Origin: Cervus elaphus
Taxonomy: Eukaryota; Chordata; Mammalia; Artiodactyla; Cervidae
DNA length: 64,000 nt
Assembly: GCF_910594005.1 (NCBI RefSeq)
Contig: NC_057828.1
Coordinates: 9,002,235-9,066,234 of the forward strand
Direction: 5' to 3'
Shown one piece after another: positions 32,621-45,064 of the stretch. Position 1 is the stretch's first letter. Each line of letters begins with the position of its first letter. The notes under the pieces are model-generated. The model had not been told where the DNA came from, ran no database searches, and saw nothing but the letters and a program-made list of their open reading frames with translations. The position numbers and the translations under genes are program-made.

Positions 32621-32886
32621 CAGATTAAATTTTGAGAGAAGTTTGTGGAAGTTTCCTTTTTTCTTTTTTTCCCCTATTTTCTCTGTAAAAAAAGAAGCAA
32701 AGCTATAAGCATATTAAGAACAATGGAGGAGAAGTGAGAGTTCAATGTCAAAATAAAAAAAAATGATAGTCACTTGGAAGAATCAGAGAGTAAATGGATT
32801 AGGTAAGTATAGTAAGAACACCAGTCCACATTACAAAGGTCCACTTGAAATGAGTTGTCATTAAACTAAGACTAGTCCTCATGGAC

Positions 32887-32888
<2 letters not shown>

Positions 32889-32922
<34 letters not shown>

Positions 32923-32937
32923 TTTTTTTTTTTTTCC
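32889..32937. repeat. (TA)n and (T)n simple repeat
   Basis: Alternating AT followed by a run of 15 T. Confidence 0.9.
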
Positions 32938-33774
32938 AGCCACATTCAGTTTCATGAGTACAGGGGCAAAATTATGGAGAAATGAGTCTAAGCAAGATTG
33001 TTCATGTAATAAATACAATAAAGTGGAAGAAGGGCAAGGTAACTGAGGCAGTATGCAAGATAGTGATTATAATGATGGACCATGGAATTGAATTGAATCT
33101 GGTCAGGATGAAAGTGAGGATACTAAGGGGGTGTGAAATTGAAAGAAAAGATAAATGGATTTTAGGTACTGAGAGATACCAAGATTGTTGGGATCAAGGT
33201 ACTAGAGGTGAACTAGAAGGATAGGATTGGTGGTTGGACAGTGGGATGGCCAAAATTGTGGAGGATCTGTATTTACTGATGATGACAGGGTCTAAGATAT
33301 GGCCATGGGCATAAGTGGCAGAATAGAGGAAAGGACGAGATTGTTGAAAGGAGACAAGGTATTTGGAAAATACCATCACTGTGAATATCAAATCACTGAA
33401 GATTATGACAGGAGTAATGGTAGAGAAGTTTGCCATGAGGTAGGAGCTAAAACCTTCAAGAAAAGAGGGAAGAAAGCAGATGCTAAGAGACTAGTGTAAA
33501 AAGAAGTGGTAATGAGTGGCATATTCTGATAGCTTGTGATGTAAGCCTGGGGAATTGAATCTTCTATTCCTTTTTCCACAGCCTATCTGGCTTCTTATTC
33601 CATTGCTCTATTGAAAATATCTTGAAAGGATGATATCAAATCCTTGAAAGAGTGGTATTAAAGTATTAAAAAGGAAAGTATTAAACTATTAAAAAAGACA
33701 CAGATGTAAAGAACAGACTTTTGGACACAGTGGAAGGAGAGGGTGTGATGATTTGAGAGAATAGCATTGAATCT

Positions 33775-34012
33775 TATATATTACCATGTGTAAAATAGAT
33801 AGCCAATGGGAATTTGATGTGTGACAAAAGAAACCCAAAGTCAGTGCTCTGTGATGACCTGACCTGTTGGGATGGGGAAGAGAAAGTGGTGGGAGGGGAG
33901 TCAGAAGGGAGGCGACACAGGTATGCCAATGGCCAATTCATGTTGATGTATGGCAACATCACAGTATTGCAATTATCTTCTAACTAAAATAAATTTATTG
34001 ATTAAAAAAATA
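33775..34012 (+). repeat. Bovine-type L1 3' end
   Basis: It contains tatattaccatgtgtaaaat, aatgggaatttgatgtgtga, a G-rich stretch, ttgatgtatggcaacatcac and an A-rich end. The same module is at 48846-49095. Confidence 0.75.
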
Positions 34013-34725
34013 AAAGGGGGCTTGTGATGTGATGTGATCAAAGTTGATTTCATTGCAATAGAGCCTTAAGAGAGAGTCTAGTGGACACGAATGGAAGATT
34101 AAAAACATATCTGGCCTTTGGGACACTGCCCTTCTTCACCTAGTGAGGGTAGGAATGGAGACTTTAATAAAAGGACTAATGAAGCAAGACAGTATTTTGG
34201 ATTGTTTGTGTGAACTAAGGCTGTACATGCTGAGTGATTGCAGGTTTGCTGGACGGTATGTATGTGGGTCTCCAACAGTGAAGAGATAATGAGTAAAGAT
34301 TAATTTCCAACCTTGAGTGTCTTTATTCCACCATGAACCATATCTATGCACAGAGGAGAGAAGAGCTAACATATTTACTGAAATACCTGCTACAATGTTT
34401 TTTCAATCCTCCTACCCCTCCTCCCTCTTTACAGCATTTGATATTTGAAATCACTCCACTCTCCATATGACTTGCTCTAACTCTGGCTTCAGAAATAAGT
34501 GACTTTTGCTTCTATTAATTTTTAAAACCGGGGTTTTTGTCTTGGTCACCACAGACCTCCAAAAATTCATGACTAGACCTATATTTCCATATAACCAGTT
34601 TTATTTGTAATTCTGTGTACTTTATTTTATGCATTTATAAAAACAATTCTGAGAAGGGGTCCTGCTTGATCAAATAGGCAAAGGGGTCCATAATACTCAA
34701 AAATGTTAAAAACCTCTAGTTGATA

Positions 34726-35595
34726 AGTCAGACAAAAAAAGGCAAATACTGTATGTGATCATTTGTGTGTGGAATTTAGAAAATAAAGCAAAAGAATGAA
34801 TACAGCAAAACAGAAATAGACTCACAGATATAAGGAACAAACTAGTGGTTTATTTATAAGGAACAAACCAGTGGGGAGAGGGAGAGAGGAGGGACAAGAC
34901 AGGGATAGGGGATTAGGAGGTACAAATCACTATGTTTTAATACATAAGGTATAAAGATATATTATACAGCACAGGAAATATATTGAGCATAGTAATTCTC
35001 CTACATATGAACAAGTTCTGTTTCGAGAGTAACTTCATAAGACCAATTTGTTCATAAGTCCCATAAAGTTAGCCTAGGTAACCAACTAACAACCTTCTGT
35101 CTAGTATTGCACTGTAATAGGTTTATAATACTTTTCACACAAATAAAAAAAAAAAACAAAACAGAAAAAACAAACATTTGAAATCTTACAGTATAGTATC
35201 TTGAAAAATACAGTAGTACCAACTATACCACTGATGCTTTTACACTTGCTTCTGGACATTCTGGGCTTGAAATAAGGATACTGTACTATTGTACTCTATA
35301 CCATACTGTACAGTAAAGTACACAAAAAATGCAACCACTTCTAGAGGACGCATGAACATGACAATGTACACCAGACAGGTGGACTAACTTACATGATTGG
35401 ACATGCAAATGCACATTTGCATCTTTGAAAGTTCACAACTTGAAGATTCATATGTAGGGGAATTACCATATAGCAAATATTTTATAATAACTTTAAATGG
35501 AATATAATCCATAAAAATTTGAATTACTATGTTATACACCTGAAACTAAAATAGTATTGTATATCAACTATATTTCAACAACAAAAAAAATTAAG
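34726..35595 (+). repeat. L1 3' end interrupted by a TIR transposon
   Basis: The left part (actgtatgtgatcatttgtg, aatagactcacagatataag, atattatacagcacaggaaa) and the right part (tagcaaatattttataataa, tgttatacacctgaaactaa, tatcaactatatttcaacaa) are consecutive in L1 3' ends. The element at 34992-35466 separates them. Confidence 0.82.
34992..35466. mobile_element. DNA transposon with terminal inverted repeats
   Basis: It begins GTAATTCTCCTACATATGAA, and its end is the reverse complement of GTAATTCCCCTACATATGAA, 19 of 20 matching. CATA flanks it on both sides. About 475 bp with no transposase ORF. Probably a Tc1/mariner-class MITE; family not identified. Confidence 0.75.
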
Positions 35596-35911
35596 ACCTC
35601 TGGATGAATGTGGTTCATATGTTTCTATCCTGATCTATTGTTTATTGTACAGTTTCTTCCTTAACAGATCCAACAATTCCTGAGACTTTTTATTGTCTTC
35701 CATCCATTGCCTTTACAAAAGTCCTCTTCATGGGCTTTTCTAGAAGTCTAGTTTTGTAATCAACAAACTAACTATGTTCTCAACTTTTTCCTAGAATATT
35801 CTCACATCTTCTGGCCCTCACTAAACTCCATTTATTCCATGGCTACAACTTTCTCAGTTAAAAATCCAAAAAATCTTCAATATTCTCCCCTGATCAGGGT
35901 ACCCCTCTTCC

Positions 35912-36367
35912 TCCATATTGGTTTTCTGATACTGCTATAACAAATTACCTTGAATCTTGAAACAGTGCATATTTTAAAAACAGTTCTGGAGGCTAGATGT
36001 TAAAAATGAGTATTACAGTACTAAACCAAGGTGTTGGTGGGACTGACTCCTTCTGAAAGCTCCAGGGATAAAGCTGTTCCTTGCCTCTTCCAGATTTTAG
36101 AGGTAGCTAGCATTCCTTGACTTGTGGTGGCATCACTCTAATCTCTGCTTCAGACGTTGCCTTTTCCCACTCTGTTCTCCTGCCTTACTCTTATAAGAAT
36201 TCCTTTGATTATACTGCCCACCAAGATAATAGAGGATAACCTCCCTACCTCCAACTCCTTAAGCTAATTACACCTGCAAAATCCTTCTTTCCGCATAAGG
36301 TAACATAGCACAGGTTGTGGGGAAAGGACAGGGACATCTTAGGAAACATTATTCTGCCTACCACACA
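35912..36367 (+). repeat. MLT1-type (MaLR) LTR
   Basis: It contains ttggttttctgatactgcta, taacaaattaccttgaatct, acagttctggaggctagatg and, at the end, cattattctgcctaccacac. This is the classic MLT1 solo-LTR layout, old and diverged. No retroviral gene remains. Confidence 0.78.
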
Positions 36368-36696
36368 CCCCCATTTCTCTCATCTTTGAATTCTTACTTG
36401 TCCTTCCCCTGTACTTCTTATTTCAATAAACAGCTTTATCATTCATTTTGAATCCTAGAGCTAACTATTGATTCTCTTCTTTCTCTTACCAGTAATTTTC
36501 AGAAATTTGCCAAAATCCAATGCTTGAGCAAATTTTGTTCATTCTACTTCCAATATCCTTCTTAATTATCTACTATAATCCCAGTCGTGATCTCATCCTG
36601 ATGATGGTAAAAGCCTCCTTGTTGGTCTCTCCATCCACTATTGCTTGACTCCTATCTCTATACTATCTCTGAAGTCTCTATCTACAGACGAAATCA

Positions 36697-37352
36697 TACT
36701 TTTTTTTTTAATTTTTTGAACTTATTTTGTATTGAAGTGAAGTGAAGTGAAAGCCGTTCAGCCGTATCTGACTTTTTGCAACCCCATGCACTCGTCCATG
36801 GAATTCTGGCCAGAATACTGGAGTGGATAGCCTTTCCCTTCTCCAGGGTGTCTTCCCAACCCAGGGATCGAACCCGTGTCTCCCGCATTGCGGGGCGGAT
36901 TCGTTACCAGCTGAGCCACAAGGGAAGCAGAAGAATACTGCAGTGGGTAGCCTATCCCTTCTCCAGGGGATCTTCCTGACCCAGGAATCAAACCGGGGTC
37001 TCCTGCATTGCAGGCGGATTCTTTACCAGCTGAGCTACCAGGGACATAGCCAATTAGCAAAGTTGTGGTAGTTCCAGGCGAACAGCAAAGGGACTGAGCC
37101 ATACAAAGGGACCCGATGCATCTCCCATCCAGGCTGTCCCATAATACTGAGCAGCAGTTCCATGTTCTATACAGTAGAGTCTTGCTGATTATCCATTTTA
37201 AATATAGCAGTGTGTACATGTCCATCCCAAACGTCCTAAGGATCCCTTCTCCTGCTCCAACCAGAAGTTCCTTTTCTAAGTCTGTGAGTCTCTGTTTTCT
37301 AAGTTCATTTGTATCATTTTTTAGATACCATATATAAGGGGTGTCATATCAG
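36697..37352 (-). repeat. Bovine-type L1 3' end (antisense) with double-headed Bov-tA
   Basis: L1 antisense phrases (ttgtggtagttccaggcgaa, gttccatgttctatacagta, tttgtatcattttttagata) run 37050-37352. The Bov-tA at about 36737-37046 carries two tRNA-type heads (gcggattcgttaccagctga and gcggattctttaccagctga). Confidence 0.8.
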
Positions 37353-37769
37353 AATCATACTTTTAAAAATGCAAATTTGATTAAGTCACTCTCTTTCAAA
37401 AGATCTTTCAATGGCTTGGTGTATCTCAATTCAACATAAAGAAATTGGTTCTTCATTTTCTGTACACTGTGCGTGTTGCCTGCAACAGACTCTTTGGCAG
37501 AGTGAAGGCATTTCTTTAGCTGACCTACTACCCACGCGGATTCTTGAGAAGGGGAAAAATCGTGCAGGGGTGTATGAAAGCGAAGTGTGAGAATCCACCG
37601 CTTCTGCCCCGAGCTGCCCACCCTCACACGTAGAACACATCAAGGAGATGAAAGCTCTGCGTAATTTTCCTTCTGTACCAGGATCTCTAAGGTGTTCCTT
37701 GGGAGTGAGACTTGTTAGAAGCAATGCAAACCCGGAGTAGACAAGACCTCGCTCACCAAGGGGAAGTTG

Positions 37770-38140
37770 TGGTCAACAGATTTTTGTCGGGAACCTTCGC
37801 TGCACTTCTCAAACCCTGGGAGCGGCATCCGGTGTGTGGTCCTTGCCTCCGCTGCACTTTCCCCGACTTCGATTTTCTCCGAGATCGCCTCTGGTTACTG
37901 GGGCGCTTGGGACGGACGGGCACCTCCTCTCCGTGGAAACGGGACCCTCTCCGGCTGCCGTCGCCCGGATCTCCGGCTCGGGAGGAGCACTCCGGGCGGT
38001 TCTGGCGCTGCTCGCGCGCCCGGCGGCCGGGGGTGAGGTGCGCGGGCGCGTGTCTCTTTCCAAGGGCTGAGCGCGCGAGAAGGCAGGTCGGCTCTGGGAA
38101 TCCCCTCTGTTCCGGACCCCTGGTGGCGCTGCTCCAGTTC
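37770..38140 (+). promoter_or_regulatory. CpG island; candidate promoter of a decayed CR1-type gene
   Basis: This is the only long GC- and CpG-rich stretch in an AT-rich window (for example gcgctgctcgcgcgcccggc at about 38005-38024). It covers a CR1-like first exon and a gtgagg donor. CpG density this high suggests it has stayed unmethylated in the germ line. No TATA box is evident. Confidence 0.75.
37916..38032 (+). pseudogene. CR1: Decayed CR1-like first exon (signal peptide)
   Basis: Compared from memory with human CR1 exon 1, the order of sequence is kept: acgggcacctcctctccgtg at the start (human ATGGGGGCCTCTTCTCC), then ggcggttctggcgctgctcg, and an end ggcggccgggg before donor gtgagg at 38033. 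In the frame that fits the donor, the end reads AVLALLARPAAG, a signal-peptide core like human AVVVLLALPVAWG. The start codon is ACG (37916-37918), and it lies in a different frame from the core, so at least one frameshift separates them. No in-frame ATG exists upstream in the core frame. It could instead belong to a CR1L/Crry-type gene. Confidence 0.7.
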
Positions 38141-39078
38141 CTCTCTTCGTGGGGCTTCTGCTGGGCCCCGTGCAGATGATGACCGACTGCCGCACGGAAT
38201 TCCTTGCGTTTGCCTTATTTGTACAGAGACTGTCTATAGCAGAATGTGGCGCGGGTCATAGGGAAAGAAAAGGGCATTGGGGGATTCGACAGAGGTGAGT
38301 TCTAACCCTTGAAACATGTTAGTTGTGAGGAAAGTTACCTCTTGTGTTTCTTCGTCACCGATCTCTGCACCTCATGGAGTTGCTGCCTAAATGGCATAAA
38401 GCGTGTCAAAGTTTTAACAGAGTGCCTGCCACTTAATTTCTGTCCTCATTACTTCAGCCCTTTGTACACGAGGGTGTTTGGACAAGCAGTCCCGGGGTGC
38501 CAATTATCACCTGCAAAGGGCCTCGCATCTGGTTATATTTACCTCCCACCCCGTTCGGCACCTAAACCACTGTCATTAACGTGCCCTTACTGAGCATCTG
38601 TGCCAAGACAAATGCCAGGTGCTTGGGGTTAGAAGAGCGAGCGGAGCTGCAGAACCCTCACCAAGTGTAATGACTGCAGGTAGGCGTGGAGAGTAATGTT
38701 TACACTTCGTCCCAGTTTAGTCGGGTATTTACAACAAAACAAAGCCTATTATAACTGTTATGAAAATTTTGAGGTGGCGTCCTCCCTTCTTTCCTTTCAC
38801 TTCAAATAGGCAAACAGAGATTAGAACCCTTCTTATTTTTGGCTTCCCTAGAAGTCTTCTGAGTTGGTTCAACTCATTTCACAGCGACATCTTGGTTGAA
38901 GTGACAGCCTTTTTCTTTTTTATCGAGCCTCTTCTTGACGACTCAGTTTGCTCTTTGTCATCTCTAGGCATTTTGCATTCAATATTTGATCGTGCCTTCC
39001 CTTCTAAGAGAGGAGAAAAAGAAGGAACACTAAGTTTCCACAGAAATTGTTTAGTATTTTATCTCTTTCGACGCCATA
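38140..39078. other. Intergenic/intronic stretch after the CpG island; nothing recognised
   Basis: Unique-looking sequence. Open frames at 38309-38593 and 38760-39092 have no family signal. Confidence 0.5.
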
Positions 39079-39285
39079 GGCTTCCCTGGTGACTCAGTAA
39101 AGAATCTGCCTGCAATGGGAGATACCCCAGTTCAATCCCTGGGCGGGGAAGACCCCCTGGAGAAGGGAATGGCAACCCACTCCAGTGTTCTTGCCTGGAG
39201 AATTAATTCCATGGATAGAGGAGCCTAGTGGGCTACAGTCCATGGGGTTGCAAAGAGTCAGACACGACTGAGCAACTAACACTTA
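39079..39285 (+). repeat. Bov-tA SINE
   Basis: Sense copy from aggcttccctggtgactcag to gacacgactgagcaactaac. Confidence 0.86.
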
Positions 39286-40544
39286 CTTAGATGTCATAAA
39301 GGAACCTGTCAAGTAAAGAAATGGGATAAAACCTAAAGCTTTATTTTCAGAAGAGAAGCATGCCAAGAAATTTAAGCAATCTGTATTTAGAATTTTTGTG
39401 GACTTTGTGGCTACCTGGTCCCCTTCTTATTGAAATGTTGTTATAGCTTGTCTGTGTTTATTAAGTTTACCATTATACTACATTCCCAGACACTATTAAT
39501 TGCAAAAAATGTTTTACTAGGATTATTATAATAACTTCAAAATGTGAAACAGCCTAAACTATCTAGAAATTTACTTGCTAAAGTAATTTAGAAAATGATG
39601 GTGGAATGCTGACAGTGTACTTTGGAGTTTGTAAGAAATGGAAGAGAGAGCTGTGCCTCCAAGATGTGTGCATAAAGTAGGGTGGTGGGATTTTAGGAAA
39701 TCTTAATTAAAAGGCCAGGGTTCTGGTTTGTCCAGCCTCTGCTACTTACTAGCTGGAAACCTTGGACCAACAAGTCAGTAACAGCCCTGATCACAAGAGT
39801 CCACATATATACAATAAACATAATTAATATTCTGCTGAGAGGGTTAGTGTGAAAATCAGATGACTTACTGTATGTGACAGTGTTTCATAACCTGAAAATC
39901 CCCACGGGGATCTACAAAACCATGACTAAAAAGTCACACAAGAGTCTGAGGGCCTTGGAGTGATTGAAAAGGGAGAGATCTCAGCTCCAGTGATCTTAGG
40001 CAGAGTGGAAGAAGCATGGCTTTAACAACTCTTGAAGAGTGAATCCAAAAAAAAAAGATTGTAAAGGATGTTTCATGAATATATTTATTTTCTGTAAAAA
40101 TTAGCATAGCACAAGTCTTGCTAGGACTGTGTTGAAGATAGGGCCGACTCTGGCACCCTCGCTTGGTCCTCAGGTCTCACTGTTACCTTGTGTAAAGATG
40201 CAGGGTAGAAAGGAGTTGGCTTTCTATAATTCGTGACTTGTTTCAGTTTACATATGCTCAGATGAGTAGATTTGTGGCTTGTGTTACCTGGTTTTATCTA
40301 ATATAACTTTCATAATTGGACAAGTAACTCCAACATTTTCCTATATAGAGATAATGAATAAAATAATTCTAATAGGGCCAACTCAAACAAGCAATTGAGT
40401 GGCATGGCTGACCATCCTCTCCACACAGACACTAAGAGGAAGAAATCCTGTTGGTTTAATCACGAAAAGTGATTAAAATTTGACAAAAGTTGCCAAAAGT
40501 GAAAAAATCTAGAAAGTATTAAGGAGATGAGTTGAAATATAGCT
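39286..40544. other. Non-coding stretch, one MIR-like patch
   Basis: A MIR-like patch lies near 39715-39880 (cctctgctacttactagctg). Otherwise nothing recognised. Confidence 0.5.
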
Positions 40545-40985
40545 TTACATTCAATATATATTACATAGCATATATAATTATTATATATAGCTTATAAAAT
40601 AATTGTAAATAACTTGCATAATTATTGTATATAATTATTGATATTAATATAATTAAATTATATTAGTATAATTAAACACAGATATAATAGCTTTATTATG
40701 TTATATAATATATTATAATTTAGCATCTACTATAGTTTGTATACATAGTTTATATATAACATGTTAATCTATATAATGTATATTATGCATACTAAATATT
40801 ATATATTATTTAATACCAAACTATACCAAAGTATATATTATACCATATAGAAAATACAATATATATTATACATTATACCAAAGTATGTGCTGCATAAAAT
40901 TAAATGTTATATAGTACACCAAATGCATAGCATATAATATACATCATAAAATATATAAATATATTTAAATATAAAATAAAAATGC
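40545..40985. repeat. AT-rich low-complexity block
   Basis: About 440 bp made almost only of A and T in degenerate TATAT/ATTATA motifs. Confidence 0.85.
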
Positions 40986-41214
40986 TTAAGTGCATGCTCT
41001 TTTTTTTTTAAATAATAGAATTACTTAAGCAAAACATCTTCAGGTCCCTTTATAAAGAGCAGAATGTGAGGAATGAGGAACAGAGTATACTCTTGGTTGA
41101 CAGCTCATGTTTGAACAGATATGAAAGAAATAGTGGGTAGTTTGTGCTTATAGTACAGAATAAATCAACCTGCCTCAAATAGGTTTGAATCAGGTGTATT
41201 TCAAAGTGGGCAGT

Positions 41215-41935
41215 GACACCCAAGACAAAAATAACAATGAAATGACACTATACACCCACTACAATGACTTAAATTTTAAAAATTGACTATACCAAGTATT
41301 GGCTATAAGGCAAGCTGAAGTTATCAAACATTCTTCATTGTTAAAAGGATACAACCACTTTGGAAACAAAATTTTGACAGTTTCTTAAAACGGTAAACAC
41401 ACATGTATATAAGTATTTTACACCTAGGTATCTACTCAAGAGATATGAAAGCATATGTTCACATAAAGACTTGTTCATGAATTTTTAGAGTGGCTTTATC
41501 TTTAATAGCCAATAACTAGAAACAATACAAATGTCCTTCAACAGCTAAAAGGGTAAACTAAAGTGTATTTTTACAACTGAATGTTACTCAGTAAACAAAC
41601 AAAACCACTTAAATTTTTATGTATAACAATCCAGATGATTCACATGATATTTATGCTTTGTGAAAACTAGATAAAAATAAAAAGTACAAACTGAGTAATT
41701 CAGTTTATCCAAAATTCTAGAAGTCAGATCAACTTGTGTAACAAGAAGCAAGTTGGAGTTTGCCTAGAGAAGGAGATAAAGAGATGAATGGATTACAAAG
41801 AAACATTAGGAAACTGTAGATAGATACTGTGATGGAAAAGTTTGTTGTCTTGACTGTGGTGACCATTTCATGATGTATACATATGTCGAGTCATCAAATT
41901 GTATAACTACTGTATGTAATATAGCTTAATACATG
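41215..41935 (+). repeat. Old L1 3' end
   Basis: It contains tacacccactacaatgactt, ctaggtatctactcaagaga, tatctttaatagccaataac and atgtccttcaacagctaaa, the usual L1M sense 3' sequence. Confidence 0.75.
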
Positions 41936-41944
41936 TTTGCATGC

Positions 41945-42160
41945 ATGCTAAGTTGCATCAGTCATGTCTGACTCTTTTTGACCGCATGGGCTGTAGCCCA
42001 CCAGGCTTCTCTGTCCATGGGATTCTCCAGGCCAGAATACTGAAGTGGGTTGCCACACCCTCCTCCAGGGGATCTTCCCAACCCAGGGATTGAACCTGCA
42101 TCTCTTTTGTCTCCTGTATTGGCAGACAGATTCTTTACCACTAGCACCACCTGGGAAGCC
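41945..42160 (-). repeat. Bov-tA SINE
   Basis: Antisense copy from gctaagttgcatcagtcatg to caccacctgggaagccc. Confidence 0.85.
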
Positions 42161-42359
42161 CAATATATATTAATAAAGCTATAAAAAAATTTTTTTAAAC
42201 TATGGTAGATGTTGAGTTTATAGAGTTTATATTAATATGTTTGTTGTAGGAACAAGCCATAATTTGAGGGATTGGCAATGAAGAAGGGAAAAGAAACTAA
42301 ATCAAACTTTCTCAGGTTCATATATTCCTTTTTATGTGGGATATTATCCAAATTTTCAG

Positions 42360-42658
42360 GCTTCCCTGATAGCTCAGTTGGTAAAGAATCTGCCTTCAAT
42401 GCAGGAAACCCCAATTTGATTCTTGGTCATGAAGATCCAATGGAGAAGGGATAGGCTACCCACTCCAGTGTTCTTGAGCTTCCCTGGTGGTTCAGCTGAT
42501 AAAGAATCTGCCTACAATGTGGGATACCTAGGTTGATCACTGGGTTGGGAAGAGCCCCTGGAGAAGGAAAAGGCTACACACTCCAGTATTCTGGCCTGGA
42601 GAACTCCAGGACTGTATAGTCCATGGAGTTGTAAAGAGTTGGACATGATTGAGTGACT
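42360..42658 (+). repeat. Double-headed Bov-tA SINE with 13 bp target duplication
   Basis: Two sense tRNA-type heads (about 42360 and 42478) are followed by one Bov-A part ending gttggacatgattgagtgac. The sequence atccaaattttca flanks both ends (about 42346 and 42673), the latter after a ttcgctttcacttc tail. Confidence 0.85.
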
Positions 42659-42736
42659 TTCGCTTTCACTTCATCCAAATTTTCATTTTTAGTTATTACG
42701 TATACTATACCAGAACTCAGGTATGGGTTTTAGGTA

Positions 42737-45030
42737 ATGAAAATAAAGGTCATAGCAAACACCCTCTTCCAAAACACAAGAGAAGACTCTACACATGGAT
42801 ATCACCAGATGGTCAACCATGAAATCAGATTGATTATATCCTTTGCAGCCAAAGATGGAGAAGCTCTATACAGTCAGCAAAAACAAGACCAGGAGCTCAC
42901 TGTGGCTCAGATCATGAACTTCTTATTGCCAAATTCAGACTTAAATTGAGGAAAGTGGGGAAAACCAGTAGACCATTCAGATATGACCTAAATCAAATCC
43001 CTTATGACTATACAGTGAAAGTGATAAATAGATTTAAGGGACTAGATCTGATAGAGTATGTGATGAACTATAGACGGAGTTTTGTGACATTGTATAGGAG
43101 ACAGGGAGCAAAACCATCCCGAAGAAAAAGAAATGCAAAACAGCAAAATGGTTGTCTGAGGAGGCCTTACAAATAGCTGTGAAAAGGAGAGAGGTGAAAG
43201 GCAAAGGAGAAAAGGAAAGATATACCCATTTGAATGCAGAGTTCCAAAGAATAGCAAGGAGAGATAAGAAAGCCTTCATCAGTGATCCATGCAAAGAAAT
43301 AGAGGAAAACAATAGAATGGGAAAGACTAGAGATCTCTTCAAGAAAATTAGATACCAAGGGAACATTTCATGCAAAGATGGGCTCAATAAAGGACAGAAA
43401 TGGTATGGACATAACAGAAGCAGAAGATATTACGAAGAGGTGGCAAGAATACACAGAAGTGTACAAAAAACATCTTCATGACCCAGATAATCACAAAGGT
43501 GTGATCACTCACACACACCTAGAGCGAGACATCCTGGAATGTGAAGTCAAGTGGGCCTTAGAAAACTTCACTACGAACAAAGCTAGTGGAGGTGATGGAA
43601 TTCCAGTTGAGCTATTTCAAATCCTGAAAGATGATTCTGTGAAAGTGCTGCACTCAATATGCCAGCAAATTTGGAAAACTCAGCAGTGGCCACAGGACTG
43701 GAAAAGGTCAGTTTTCATTCCAATCCCTAAGAAAGGCAATCCCAAAGAATGCTCAAACCACTGCACAATTGCACTCATCTCACACGCTAGTACAGTAATG
43801 CTCAAAATTCTCCAAGCCAGTCTTCAGCAATATGTGAACTGTGAACTTCCAGATGTTCAAGGTAGTTTTAGAAAAGGCAGAGGAACCAGAGATCAAGTTG
43901 CCAACATCCGCTGGATCATTGAAAAAGTAAGAGAGTTCCAGAAAAACTTCTATTTCTGCTTTATTGACTATGCCAAAGCCTTTGACTGTGTGAATCACAG
44001 TAAACTATGGAAAATTCTTCAAGAGATGGGAATACCAGAGCACCTGACTTGCCTCTTGAGAAACCTGTATGCAGGTCAGGAAGCAACAGTTAGAACTGGA
44101 CATGGACCAACAGACTGGTTCCCAATAGGAAAAGGAGTACGTCAAGGCTGTATATTGTCACCTAGCTTATTTAACTTATATGCAGAGTAAATCATGAGAA
44201 ACACTAGGCTGGAGGAAGCACAAGCTGGAATCAAGATTGCCAGGAGAAATATCAATAACCTCAGATATGTAGATGACACCACCCTTATGGCAGAAAGTGA
44301 AGAAGAACTAAAGAGCCTCTTGATGAAAGTGAAAGAGGAGAGTGAAAAAGTGACTTTAAGCTCAACATTCAGAAAACTAAGATCATGATATCACTTCATG
44401 ACAAATAGATGAGGAGACAGTGGAAACAGTGGCTGACTTTATTTTTCTGGGCTCCAATGGTGGATGGTGATTGCAGCCATGGAATTAAAAGATGTTTGCT
44501 CCTTGGAAGGAAAGTTATGACCAACCTAGATAGCATATTAAAAAGCATAGACATTACTTTGCCAACAAAGGTCCTTCTAGTCAAGGCTGTGGTTTTCCAG
44601 TCGTCATGTATGGATGTGAGAGTTGGACCATAAAAATAGCTGAGCACCGAAGAATTGATGCTTTTGAATGTGGTGTTGGAGAAGACTCTTGAGAGTCCCT
44701 TGGTCTGCAAGGAGATCCAACCAGTCCATCCTAAAGGAGATCAGTCCTGGGTGTTCATTGGAAGGACTGATGTTAAAGCTGAAACTCCAATACTTTGGCC
44801 ACCTGATGCGAAGAGCTGACTCATTTGAAAAGACCCTGATGCCGGGAGGGATTGAGGGCAGGAGGAGAAGGGGATGACAGAGGATGAGGTAGTTGGATGG
44901 TATCACCAACACAGTGGACATGGGTTTGGGTGGACTCCGGGAGTTGGTGATGGACAGGGAGGCCTGGGGTGCTGTGGTTCATGGGGTTGCAAAGAGTCGG
45001 ACATGACTGAGCACTGAACTGAACTGAAAG
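42737..45030 (+). mobile_element. BovB LINE, sense, with a long RT reading frame
   Basis: Homology runs from the endonuclease side to the 3' tail aaagagtcggacatgactga. The frame 43378-44190 (270 codons) covers the first part of the reverse transcriptase (FIDYAKAFDCVNHSKLWKIL and GCILSPSLFN). It stops at TAA (44188-44190) just before the YxDD catalytic box, which lies in the next frame piece as YVDD. Several upstream and downstream breaks make the copy inactive. Confidence 0.92.
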
Positions 45031-45064
45031 GAAAGGCACACCATTCCAAGAATAGTTCATTACA

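Noticed and set aside
32889..32937. (TA)n/(T)n run as a regulatory element or origin
   Set aside because: Simple repeat with no supporting context.
36776..37225. Frames of 60-155 codons on both strands
   Set aside because: Produced by the double-headed Bov-tA and L1 sequence.
37712..38179. Open frames of 78-155 codons in the CpG island
   Set aside because: Stops are rare in GC-rich DNA. The only family signal is the CR1-like signal core, which lacks an ATG in its own frame.
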